From Diplocloster modestus (lineage in GTDB: Bacteria > Bacillota > Clostridia > Lachnospirales > Lachnospiraceae), in contig NZ_JAHQCX010000022.1 of the NCBI RefSeq assembly GCF_019042245.1, forward strand, positions 1 through 64,000: DNA of 64,000 nucleotides. Reading direction: 5' to 3'. Shown one piece after another: positions 27,250 through 35,778 of this stretch (the first letter of the stretch is position 1; each line of letters opens with the position of its first letter). The notes under the pieces were generated by a model, which was not told the origin of the DNA, searched no databases, and saw only the letters and a list, made by a program, of their open reading frames with translations. The position numbers were made by a program, and so were the translations under genes.

Positions 27250-30200
27250 TTAATTTTTCTTAAAGCAGCCGCAGAATTTTTTGCAGACATTTTTGCATTT
27301 GCATCCCAGGGATTGTCTGAGAACTCTGAGGATGCCCCACATGCCGGATTCGATATCCCATTTCAGACTGCCTGAGCGGTAGAGATAGTCTCCGGGACAG
27401 GCAGCGCCTTCTGATAGTTCCATGTCAAATTTGTTTCCGATGCTGATACCTCCCTGCAGGGGGATGATTCGGGAGAATGGATCTTTGGGCTGCTCTTTCC
27501 ATAGGTGGCCGTGGACGGCGAGCCCTACGTTTCTGGGCTTATCGGCAGGCATCATGGTGCGGAAGACGATACGGTCACCGGTGTAGGACTTGAAGATCGG
27601 GGTGGCGGGGTCGCCATGCACCTTGCTGCTGAATACCCTGGATATACGCCCGTCTTTTTTTAGCCGGTTGAAGAATCTCTCGGAACGGTAATTATACCCC
27701 TTTTCTCCGGTGTCTTCCGCATCCACAGGTTCTCCGGGATCTCCCGCCGCCGTCTGGATTAATTGGCCCTGGATATCCAACAATCGGATTCCGTTCTGTA
27801 TAAATAATACAAATTCACGGAAGGTTTCCACTCCAGGCGCTGTGATTACCGCCTGTTCGTCATAAGTTCCTTTTGCCATGGAGAAATTGCGGTACCATCG
27901 GGAGGCCGGCGGTTCGACGATGATTGCTCCGAACAAGCCGTGGTATCTGTGGTTGCGCATATCTGCGAATGACTGGAGGATACAGGCGCCGTATTCCAGG
28001 TCTGCGTGCCAGAGGTATTTTATGCTCTCGCCCGGGCCTACGGTCTGTTCCCTGTTGTTATAGCCCACATTGATGCCGGAATCCGTTATGGGGTTGTATT
28101 TAAGAAACTGCGGATTTAAGGAGACTCTGTCGGACGGCTGGTGTTTCATGTCTAAAGGAACGATTGGATAATCGTAATACGGTATCGGCTTATCCGGGGA
28201 GAACAGATTGTGGAGAGTAACTTCCACCCAGTCTCCCGCATTTGCCCGAAGGATCAGCGGCTTTGGCTTTGATTTTCCCGAATAGATATGAGGAAGTTCT
28301 TCTACCGGCACAAATATCAGACCGTCCGGATCATGATCCCCGTAGCGGTTGTATAACAGGTCTGTCTGGACGGCGGCTATTTCGTATTTTCGTATCACTG
28401 CGTCTTTGCCGGGACAGGGGAGCAGAGGCAGGATCTGCGCCTTTCCCCTGCAAATGGGAAGCAGATCGTCCCTTACTTTATCATAGGCCCGGATGATTCC
28501 CCACAATCCCAGCCAGGCGTCGTCGATTCCACCAAAATAGTACAGATAATCACCGGCACCATAGGTTCTCTGGATTCTCAGATTAAATGCCTCGGAGATG
28601 CCGATCGTCTGGGAGGCGGCCAGGGGGGAATGGATATCCTGAATTTCTTTTTGCCAGGCCAGCCCGGTTATATTTAAGGAGTGCTGTTCTTCATGGGCTC
28701 CGTCCAGCAGCCGGATGATCATCTCGTCGCCGGGATAGGTCTGCAGAAGCGGAGTGGCAGGATCACCATGGACGTAAGAGCTGAAGATATAGGCAGGATC
28801 TCCGTGGCTTTTCAGCCGTTCTCTCATGGGTTCGGAGCGGTAATTGATTCCCATAACCCCGGGGTCATCGTGGGAGCCGGGGACCGCAGGCGGATTCAGG
28901 GGCTTTCCGTCTTTGTCGAACAAAAGGGCAAAGTCGTGGACAAACAGGGCGAATTCACGGAAGGAGGAACCATCCCTTCTGCGGATTACGGCCTGTGTCC
29001 CGAACTTTAATTCTTCGCCTGTGTGGATATCATGGAAAGTCGCGCCTGCTTCCTCCACGATAAGGGAGCCGAAGACACCATGCTGCTGGTGGCTGTTGGC
29101 GTACAGATGATCATGGAAGAACACGGCGCGCAGCTCTGTATTTGCGAAGAAACGTTCGATCAGCGTTTCATACCTGCGGGCGCCCGCGATATTGTTCCAG
29201 CCGTTTGCCGCCCCGTCCGATACGATAGTATCAAATTTTACCAGATGGATATGGTACCCCACGATATCGGTCAGGGTTTTTAACTGGAACGGGCTGGCTT
29301 CCAGATATTCCGGCAGCAAGTTGGTTAATCTGATTTCGATACAGTCCCCGTCGTTCGCCCGGATGACCAGAGGCTCTACCCGGATTTCCTGGTTTTCCAC
29401 TTTCCGAATATAGGCGTCCAGCCCTCCGTGCAGCTCCAGCTCTTCCTTTAGTACAAAAAAACGTCCCTGGGGGTCGTGCCATCCATAATCGTTGTACGTG
29501 ATTTTGGCCTGGATCACAGCTAGTTCAAACACCTTGACATTTTTTTCTCCCGAGCCGCATTTACCATCGGTATGGCAGGGGCATGTGTCTGTGTAGAGGG
29601 CACCGCTTTTGTAATCTTCCACAAAATTTTTCATTTCCAGAGGGGTCGGAAATATTTTATTGCTTCCGTCCGGATTCAGGATTCCAAGCGGAGGCTGTAA
29701 AGGCCTTTGGCCATACTGACCGTTGATATAATTTGGATAGCCGGGGTGATCCGGGTCAACCTCAGGTGGAGCCACCCTGTCTTTTAACGGCAGCAGAGGG
29801 GGAATGACCGTTCCGTCCGGCAGCTTTTGATTTCCGTCCTGAAGGCGGTCGTATATTCTCCAAAGGGTCCACATTCCTTCATGAAAATGCGGATACAGAT
29901 GGCAGTGGAAGATAGCATCTCCGATCATTCCATTCAGGCTTCCGGCTCCATGCAGTATATCCAGAGTATAACACTCCTGAGGGCTGATGGAGATGGAGTC
30001 TATAATCGTTGAGCTTAGATTATCCCCTTCCAGTCTCCACTGGTGGTTATGAAGATGAAATACATGTGTTTCCTTCACTCCTCCATGAACCAGGCGGATC
30101 TTGGACGGATCGCCCACGTAGGATCTGAGGATGGGCGGCGCGGGGTCGCCGTACACCCAGGAACTCATGGATATATCTTCTCCCGTATCCGCATGGTCAA

Positions 30201-30927
30201 CGCTTAGAGGCATGCGGTTCCGCATCGGCTCTGAACGGTAGCTGATTCCGGTTGTGGCGGAAGGGAGGCCTGTGTGCATATCTACGGGCTGCAGCCCATC
30301 CTTATTTTTCATCTCCAGCTCGTCGTGAAAAAATACTGCGTATTCCCGGAATGCCGGGAGTGACAGATGGTAGATATCCGCGAACAGTCCGCTCTCTATC
30401 GGCTGACCGGTCATAGGATCCAGCCATATCGATTCGGGGGCTTCCACGATAATAGCGCCAAACAGTCCATGAATGTTTGTGCCCTCCTCGCTGCTCCTGG
30501 TATCCCCCATATCACTGAACAGATAGACCCCTTCTTTCTGGGCATACCAGCAGTAATTGATTTCGTTTCCTGTAGTGCTGTCCGCATTCATCCCCACAAA
30601 CGAGCCATCCGAGGACTGCACATCGTAGGATAGTCCCTGTACATGAATGGACAATTCCCTGTCCAGGGAATGGCGGAAGTGCACCCGGATCTCATCCCCC
30701 AGGTTGGCCCTCAGCACCAAAGGCCTGACCTCCTCGTACGGCTGGGGTACAGCCTGGTGAAAATTTTCCAGGGCTTTTCTCTGAATACGCCCTGCATCTT
30801 TTTGTAACACATATAATAATCCGTTGGGATCGTGATCCCCATATTTATTATAAACAATAGGAATTTCTATTGCCTCTATATAAAAAGTACGGACATTACA
30901 CCTTTCGGGATAATGGAATAATTCCAT
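27250..30927 (-). CDS. Giant multicopper oxidase, MnxG-like
   Basis: A 1225-residue protein of three successive cupredoxin modules (about 1-470, 480-860, 870-1205), each opening with a YNKYGDHDPNGLLYVL-like block (YGWHDPQGRFFVL and YGDHDPDGLIFVP in the later two). Copper ligand motifs are HVFHLHNHQW and FHCHLYPHFHEGMW in module 1 and GYHIHL, FFHDHL and HQQHG in module 2. It ends in a Cys-rich tail (CKCKNVCKKFCGCFK). Size and block order recall MnxG, the manganese oxidase of Bacillus spores. There is no signal peptide. GGAGG precedes the ATG by 6 bases. It is a single-gene unit. A spore-coat location is inference. Confidence 0.82.
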   Translation of the reverse strand: MELFHYPERCNVRTFYIEAIEIPIVYNKYGDHDPNGLLYVLQKDAGRIQRKALENFHQAVPQPYEEVRPLVLRANLGDEIRVHFRHSLDRELSIHVQGLSYDVQSSDGSFVGMNADSTTGNEINYCWYAQKEGVYLFSDMGDTRSSEEGTNIHGLFGAIIVEAPESIWLDPMTGQPIESGLFADIYHLSLPAFREYAVFFHDELEMKNKDGLQPVDMHTGLPSATTGISYRSEPMRNRMPLSVDHADTGEDISMSSWVYGDPAPPILRSYVGDPSKIRLVHGGVKETHVFHLHNHQWRLEGDNLSSTIIDSISISPQECYTLDILHGAGSLNGMIGDAIFHCHLYPHFHEGMWTLWRIYDRLQDGNQKLPDGTVIPPLLPLKDRVAPPEVDPDHPGYPNYINGQYGQRPLQPPLGILNPDGSNKIFPTPLEMKNFVEDYKSGALYTDTCPCHTDGKCGSGEKNVKVFELAVIQAKITYNDYGWHDPQGRFFVLKEELELHGGLDAYIRKVENQEIRVEPLVIRANDGDCIEIRLTNLLPEYLEASPFQLKTLTDIVGYHIHLVKFDTIVSDGAANGWNNIAGARRYETLIERFFANTELRAVFFHDHLYANSHQQHGVFGSLIVEEAGATFHDIHTGEELKFGTQAVIRRRDGSSFREFALFVHDFALLFDKDGKPLNPPAVPGSHDDPGVMGINYRSEPMRERLKSHGDPAYIFSSYVHGDPATPLLQTYPGDEMIIRLLDGAHEEQHSLNITGLAWQKEIQDIHSPLAASQTIGISEAFNLRIQRTYGAGDYLYYFGGIDDAWLGLWGIIRAYDKVRDDLLPICRGKAQILPLLPCPGKDAVIRKYEIAAVQTDLLYNRYGDHDPDGLIFVPVEELPHIYSGKSKPKPLILRANAGDWVEVTLHNLFSPDKPIPYYDYPIVPLDMKHQPSDRVSLNPQFLKYNPITDSGINVGYNNREQTVGPGESIKYLWHADLEYGACILQSFADMRNHRYHGLFGAIIVEPPASRWYRNFSMAKGTYDEQAVITAPGVETFREFVLFIQNGIRLLDIQGQLIQTAAGDPGEPVDAEDTGEKGYNYRSERFFNRLKKDGRISRVFSSKVHGDPATPIFKSYTGDRIVFRTMMPADKPRNVGLAVHGHLWKEQPKDPFSRIIPLQGGISIGNKFDMELSEGAACPGDYLYRSGSLKWDIESGMWGILRVLRQSLGCKCKNVCKKFCGCFKKN

Positions 30928-31076
30928 ACTCTACCTCCTAAATGGATTTGTTTTTTTAAAAGAAACTATTCCGGCCAAAGGCTCTTTGAACCCTGGCCTT
31001 ACCATATCATATGCGGAAAATCCGATAACACCACCAAAAGACATTTGTGTATTTTTGGTGAACCATACGCTTATAG

Positions 31077-31105
31077 TGGACACCAAAACCGCCGTGCATT
31101 ATAAT
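31077..31105 (+). promoter_or_regulatory. Promoter of CBS-domain gene
   Basis: TGGACA (31077-31082), 17 bases, TATAAT (31100-31105). An 8-base dyad CACCAAAA/TTTTGGTG (31032-31039 with 31053-31060) lies just upstream. The rest of the 257-base gap after the oxidase start holds no gene. Confidence 0.6.
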
Positions 31106-31184
31106 TATATAAAAGAAGGATACCGGCCGGCCGTCAGGGTTCCGGCGGAACAATAAGATAAACGTAAAGGATAAAGGAGAGATC

Positions 31185-31610
31185 ATGAATATTCTATTTT
31201 TTCTTACCCCGAAAAGTGAAGTGGCATACATAAATGAAGATGATTCCCTGCGACAGGTTCTGGAAAAAATGGAGCATCACCGCTATACGGCCATGCCCAT
31301 AATCAATAAAAAAGGCGAATATGTAGGAACCATAACCGAGGGCGATCTGTTATTCTCCATCAAAAACGAGTATTCGCTGAATTTCAGGGATGCCCAGAAG
31401 ATACCGGTTTCCAAAATCGTGCGCAGGCTGGACAATCTGCCAGTCCACATCGACTCCAATATAGAAGATCTTTTTTTAATTGCCACAAACCAGAACTTCG
31501 TGCCGGTAATCGACGACAACCACGTATTCATCGGCATCGTAACCAGAAAAGAAATTCTTCAGTTTTTCTATGAACAATGCCATAATCACAACATTACAAA
31601 AAGTGATTAA
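31185..31610 (+). CDS. CBS-domain protein
   Basis: A 141-residue protein made almost entirely of two CBS motifs forming one Bateman module: first about 8-60 (VLEKMEHHRYTAMPIINKKG then GTITEGDLLF), second about 75-130 (LFLIATNQNFVPVIDD then GIVTRKEIL). Such modules bind adenine nucleotides and act as energy sensors; the partner is unknown. AAAGGAGAG precedes the ATG. Confidence 0.9.
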   Translation: MNILFFLTPKSEVAYINEDDSLRQVLEKMEHHRYTAMPIINKKGEYVGTITEGDLLFSIKNEYSLNFRDAQKIPVSKIVRRLDNLPVHIDSNIEDLFLIATNQNFVPVIDDNHVFIGIVTRKEILQFFYEQCHNHNITKSD

Positions 31611-31746
31611 TTCCTTACCGCAACAGCAGTCCGATCCTGTATTGGATACATATATTTTACATTTAACCCTGAATAAAACCAGTTACTGACAGGAAAACTA
31701 AAGGTGAAACTAAAAAGGGAAACAAAGAAGGAAAAAGAAAAAAGTA

Positions 31747-31775
31747 TTGACAAGCCTAAATGTAACTATTATAAT
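31747..31775 (+). promoter_or_regulatory. Consensus promoter with overlapping dyad, thioredoxin gene
   Basis: TTGACA (31747-31752), 17 bases, TATAAT (31770-31775): both hexamers are perfect. A 19-base near-perfect palindrome TGTAACTATTATAATTACA (31761-31779, one mismatched pair) covers the -10. Such a strong promoter with a dyad over the -10 suggests repression by an unidentified factor. Confidence 0.8.
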
Positions 31776-31844
31776 TACAGTATAAACTGAAAACAAATTA
31801 GTTACAGTAAGCCAAGAACGTAACAAGAAACGGAGGAAAAATAA

Positions 31845-32174
31845 ATGTCAGCGATTACAATAACCGAAGAAAACATAGCCCAAAAAACGAAAGGCTCCCT
31901 ACCCTTACTGGTTGATTTCTGGGCTCCCTGGTGCGGCTACTGCCGTGCTATCGCCCCCGCTGTGGAACAACTGGCCCAGGACTACCAATCCCGGCTCACA
32001 GTCGGCAAAATAAATATCGATGAACAGATGAAGATCGCCGAGAAATATCAGATCATGACCATCCCCACCTTAATACTTTTCCAAGACGGAAATGCAGGCG
32101 AACCTCTGGTCGCCCCCAAAAATCGAAGCCAAATAGAGACCTGGCTAAAAGACCAGGGCATACAGTTAAACTAA
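31845..32174 (+). CDS. Thioredoxin with CGYC active site
   Basis: A 109-residue thioredoxin fold protein. The active site is WAPWCGYCRAIAP (Cys30 and Cys33), with Tyr in place of the usual Pro, and the cis-proline region reads IMTIPTLILF. The Pro-to-Tyr change should alter the redox potential compared with ordinary thioredoxin. ACGGAGG lies before the ATG. It has its own consensus promoter and terminator. It is cytoplasmic, with no signal peptide. Confidence 0.93.
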   Translation: MSAITITEENIAQKTKGSLPLLVDFWAPWCGYCRAIAPAVEQLAQDYQSRLTVGKINIDEQMKIAEKYQIMTIPTLILFQDGNAGEPLVAPKNRSQIETWLKDQGIQLN

Positions 32175-32194
32175 CACACATAACAAAAGAAATA

Positions 32195-32233
32195 GGAGCA
32201 TGCCGGCAACAAAGCCAGCCGCTCCTTTTTTTT
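32195..32233 (+). terminator. Terminator after thioredoxin gene
   Basis: GGAGC (32195-32199) pairs with GCTCC (32221-32225), with an inner GCCGGC/GCCAGC helix, followed by eight T residues. Confidence 0.8.
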
Positions 32234-32276
32234 ACCATAAAACCCCAAAAGCACAATGGAACCATACCCCCAAGCG

Positions 32277-32735
32277 TTACTCCTCCGCTGCCGGGACTAA
32301 AGCCTTATTCAGCGCAGATGCAATAGCATCCATCAGCACGGTAGAAGTATACTGATTACTCTGCGAATATGTAATATCGTTCAGGGACTGTTTTTCGATA
32401 ATCTGGTTTGCCAGATCATCTAAAGAAGGCTGTATGAGCGGATACATAGTGGTGACTGTTTCACTTAAGTTCTTTAGTTCAATGGAATTGATATGGTCTT
32501 CATCCACGACCACTTCAACATCAATGGCATTGTCATTCAATTTAATGGAAGATGAATAGACACCTGCGACATATTTTGAAGTAGGAGCGGCAGCCTCTTT
32601 GTTCCCCTTCCCCCCTTTACCGGGCAGGAACATAAAAATAAGCAGTAATATCAGAAGGATTCCCAGTACAACAAAGATACCTGTATAGATAACCTCCTTC
32701 ATATGTAACACCACTATTTTTGTCTTAGAGCTCAT
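32277..32735 (-). CDS. Membrane-anchored FMN-binding-domain-like protein
   Basis: A 152-residue protein with one N-terminal membrane helix (about 14-37) and an outside domain. The domain follows the FMN_bind pattern: YVAGVYSSSIKLNDNAIDVE, then EVVVDEDHINSIEL, then a C-terminal YTSTVLMDAIASALNKAL. The covalent-flavin motif (S/D)GAxxT is not preserved: the corresponding stretch is SQSNQYTS. So it may not carry flavin. GGAGG lies 7 bases before the Met at 32735; the frame extends upstream to 32870 without reason. It is divergent from the calcium ATPase gene. Confidence 0.7.
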   Translation of the reverse strand: MSSKTKIVVLHMKEVIYTGIFVVLGILLILLLIFMFLPGKGGKGNKEAAAPTSKYVAGVYSSSIKLNDNAIDVEVVVDEDHINSIELKNLSETVTTMYPLIQPSLDDLANQIIEKQSLNDITYSQSNQYTSTVLMDAIASALNKALVPAAEE

Positions 32736-32899
32736 GGAAGGCCCTCCTATCGTTTTCTTTTTACATCTTATTATGGAAAGAAGGAAAATATTCATTTCTC
32801 TTGAGAAAAAGCGGTTCATTATTTTGGAGATCGCCGAATCTCCCGGATATTTGGCCGGCCTGGTATACAACTTCGGGTTTTCACATATTCTAACAACGA

Positions 32900-32928
32900 T
32901 TGCGGCTGTCTATTGTATATGATACAAT
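32900..32928 (+). promoter_or_regulatory. Promoter of P-type ATPase gene
   Basis: TTGCGG (32900-32905), 17 bases, TACAAT (32923-32928), 31 bases before the start. Confidence 0.6.
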
Positions 32929-32959
32929 GTATTTTAAATTTAGGAAGGAGGAGTATGTA

Positions 32960-35623
32960 ATGTTTCATAATAAACCTCTGGCACAGATACTGGAACAGTT
33001 CCAGGCAGATCCGGGCAAAGGGCTGACCACAGCGGAGGCTGCCCTCCGAAGAGAAAAGTATGGGCCTAATAAACTGAAAGAGGGAAAGAAGAAAAGCCTG
33101 CTGCAGCTGTTTGTGGCCCAGTTAAACGATCCGCTGATCTATATTCTGCTGATCGCCGCGGTAATCTCCGGCTTTATGGGCGAGATCAACGATACGGTGA
33201 TCATCAGCTTGGTGGTGGTGCTCAACGCGGTGATCGGTGTCTCACAGGAAGCCAGGGCTGAAAAATCCATGGAAGCCCTGCAGAAACTCTCGGCCCCCAA
33301 GGCGTATGTGGTAAGAGATGGGGAAATAAGAGAGATGGTATCGGAGGAGATCGTGCCGGGCGACATCGTCGTGCTGGACGCCGGCCGGTATATACCGTGT
33401 GATATCAGGCTGATCGAGACGGCGAATCTGCAGGTGGAAGAGTCGGCGCTTACCGGGGAGTCGGTTCCTGTGAACAAGGACGCAGGGCTTACACTCGCTG
33501 AGGATAATATCCCTCTGGGGGATATGAAGAATATGGCGTTCTCCTCCACCTTGATTACCAACGGCAGAGGTACCGGAGTAGCGGTGGCGACGGGAATGGA
33601 CACCCAGATTGGCCATATTGCCAATATGCTGGGGGAAGCGGATGAGAAAACTCCGCTTCAGAAGAAGCTGGCAGAGATCGGTAAGCTTCTTGGAATCGTG
33701 GCTCTGATCGTGTGCGTGGCCATGTTCGGCATCGCCGTGCTGCAAAAAAGAGACCTGTTCCAGATGTTCATGACGGCCATTTCTCTGGCTGTGGCGGCGA
33801 TCCCGGAAGGGATGCCGGCGATCGTCTCCATCGTGCTGGCCATGGGTGTCCAGCGCATGGTTAAGAAAAACGCGATTATCCGGAAGCTGCCTTCTGTGGA
33901 AACGCTGGGCGCGGTCAACTTTATCTGTTCGGATAAGACCGGGACGCTGACCCAGAACCGGATGACCGTTATGAAATGCTTCGTGAATCGGAAAATCATA
34001 GAGGAACCGCAGCTGTCTTCGGATGACCCGGCACAGCGTCTGCTGATCGAGAACCTGGTGCTCTGTTCCGATGCCACCTCAGGGCCTGAAGGAAGCACGG
34101 GAGATCCGACCGAGGTGGCGCTTATTGATCTGGGAAATAAGCACGGGATTCGGAAAGAAGATTGGAACGTAAAACATCAGAGGGTCAACGAGGCTCCGTT
34201 CGACTCAGACCGCAAGCTTATGTCCACAGTAAATGTCTATGGGGATCAATATTACGTTATGACAAAAGGAGCCACGGATCAGCTGATCAGGAAATCTGCC
34301 AGCGCTCTGGTGGACGGCCAGGTGGTTCCTATGACGGAAGCTTTGGCCGCGGAATTTATGGCCGCCGCGGATGCGTTTTCGGATCAGGCGCTCAGAGTGC
34401 TGGGGGCTGCCTATAAGGAAACGCAGCGGGAGGATCTCACGCAGGAAGAGATGGAGAGCGGACTTACATTCATCGGCCTGGCAGCCATGATCGACCCGCC
34501 GCGGATGGAAGTGAAGGATTCCATTGCCACCTGCTGTAATTCCGGCATTTCCACCGTGATGATTACCGGGGATCATCAGAAAACTGCCTTCGCCATAGCA
34601 AAAGAGCTGGGCATCGCTCACACCCAGGAGCAGGTTATGCCGGGTGTGGAACTGGATCAGTATACGGATGAGGAGCTGATCGAGCGGGTGAAGAATGTCC
34701 GGGTATTTGCCAGGGTATCTCCGGAACACAAGGTCCGGATCGTGAAGGCATTCAAAGGAAGCGGAAATATCGTGTCCATGACCGGAGACGGGGTGAATGA
34801 CGCCCCATCCCTGAAGGCTGCCGATATCGGAGTGGCTATGGGGATCACGGGGACTGATGTGGCGAAGGGCGCTTCGGATATTATACTGACGGATGATAAT
34901 TTTTCCACCATTGTCACAGCGGTGGAAGAGGGTCGTAATATATACGCAAATATCAAAAAATCTATCGTATTCCTGCTTTCCTGCAACATCGGTGAGATTA
35001 TCGCGCTGTTCCTGGCTACTTTGATGGCGTGGATGACACCCCTGCAGTCCATCCATCTGCTGTGGGTGAATCTGATTACGGATACGCTGCCGGCGCTGTC
35101 CCTGGGTGTGGACCCGGGAGATCCGGATATTATGAAGGTGAAGCCCAGAGACCCCAAAGAGAGTTTGTTCCATGGAAGAAAGGTGTTCCTGATTCTGAAC
35201 GGCGCGCTGATCGGGCTTATGACCCTGACGGCCTTTGCTATCGGAGCCATGCGTTATTCCGGAGAATGGAGCCTGCATGTGCTGCACATCGGTAACCTGT
35301 CCGGGGACACGCTGACCCATGCACAGACCATGGCTTTTGTGGTGCTGGCGGTTTCCCAGTTATTCCATTCGCTGAACTTAAGAAGTGAGACCAAGAGTAT
35401 CTTCCAGGTGGGATTATTCTCCAATAAATATCTGGTCGGATCCATAATCCTAGGTATCCTGATACAATTTGTTGTGATCACAGTTCCTCCGCTCGCGGCT
35501 GCGTTTGATGTGTTCCACCTGACACATATCGACTGGATTTTTGTTTTGGGACTTTCGCTGGTGCCTGTAATTGTGAATGAAATTGTTAAAATATTTTTGC
35601 GGACAAAAAATAGAAAAAATTAA
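32960..35623 (+). CDS. Calcium-type P-type (P2A) cation ATPase
   Basis: An 887-residue P-type ATPase of the SERCA/PMR1 group, pumping cations (probably Ca2+) out of the cytoplasm. Features in order: N-terminal cation-ATPase domain, TGES (165-168) of the actuator, PEGMP in helix M4 (282-286, calcium site), phosphorylated Asp325 in CSDKTGTLT, the MTGDGVNDAPSLKAADIGVAMG hinge (shown in part), and six C-terminal helices including LWVNLITDTLPALSLG. GGAGG precedes the Met at 32960; the ORF start at 32900 lies in the promoter. Confidence 0.94.
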   Translation: MFHNKPLAQILEQFQADPGKGLTTAEAALRREKYGPNKLKEGKKKSLLQLFVAQLNDPLIYILLIAAVISGFMGEINDTVIISLVVVLNAVIGVSQEARAEKSMEALQKLSAPKAYVVRDGEIREMVSEEIVPGDIVVLDAGRYIPCDIRLIETANLQVEESALTGESVPVNKDAGLTLAEDNIPLGDMKNMAFSSTLITNGRGTGVAVATGMDTQIGHIANMLGEADEKTPLQKKLAEIGKLLGIVALIVCVAMFGIAVLQKRDLFQMFMTAISLAVAAIPEGMPAIVSIVLAMGVQRMVKKNAIIRKLPSVETLGAVNFICSDKTGTLTQNRMTVMKCFVNRKIIEEPQLSSDDPAQRLLIENLVLCSDATSGPEGSTGDPTEVALIDLGNKHGIRKEDWNVKHQRVNEAPFDSDRKLMSTVNVYGDQYYVMTKGATDQLIRKSASALVDGQVVPMTEALAAEFMAAADAFSDQALRVLGAAYKETQREDLTQEEMESGLTFIGLAAMIDPPRMEVKDSIATCCNSGISTVMITGDHQKTAFAIAKELGIAHTQEQVMPGVELDQYTDEELIERVKNVRVFARVSPEHKVRIVKAFKGSGNIVSMTGDGVNDAPSLKAADIGVAMGITGTDVAKGASDIILTDDNFSTIVTAVEEGRNIYANIKKSIVFLLSCNIGEIIALFLATLMAWMTPLQSIHLLWVNLITDTLPALSLGVDPGDPDIMKVKPRDPKESLFHGRKVFLILNGALIGLMTLTAFAIGAMRYSGEWSLHVLHIGNLSGDTLTHAQTMAFVVLAVSQLFHSLNLRSETKSIFQVGLFSNKYLVGSIILGILIQFVVITVPPLAAAFDVFHLTHIDWIFVLGLSLVPVIVNEIVKIFLRTKNRKN

Positions 35624-35634
35624 TGAAAAGTAAC

Positions 35635-35672
35635 AAAAAAGATGGAAATATATAGTATTTCCATCTTTTTTT
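35635..35672. terminator. Terminator after P-type ATPase
   Basis: AAAAAGATGGAAATA (35636-35650) and its exact complement (35656-35670) enclose a 5-base loop and are followed by further T residues. Confidence 0.9.
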
Positions 35673-35715
35673 GTAGGGAAATATGGCAAAAAAACAGGAG
35701 AAACCAATAAAAGGT

Positions 35716-35744
35716 TTGCTAGGGTGTTAATATTATGTTAAGAT
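35716..35744 (+). promoter_or_regulatory. Promoter of first OPT gene
   Basis: TTGCTA (35716-35721), 17 bases, TAAGAT (35739-35744), 35 bases before the start. Confidence 0.5.
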
Positions 35745-35778
35745 TATTTCGTAAAAATTAATAAGAGGAGAGGGAAAG

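Noticed and set aside
27178..27375. 65-codon plus-strand frame after nadE
   Set aside because: It runs over the end of the multicopper oxidase gene and has no coding support.
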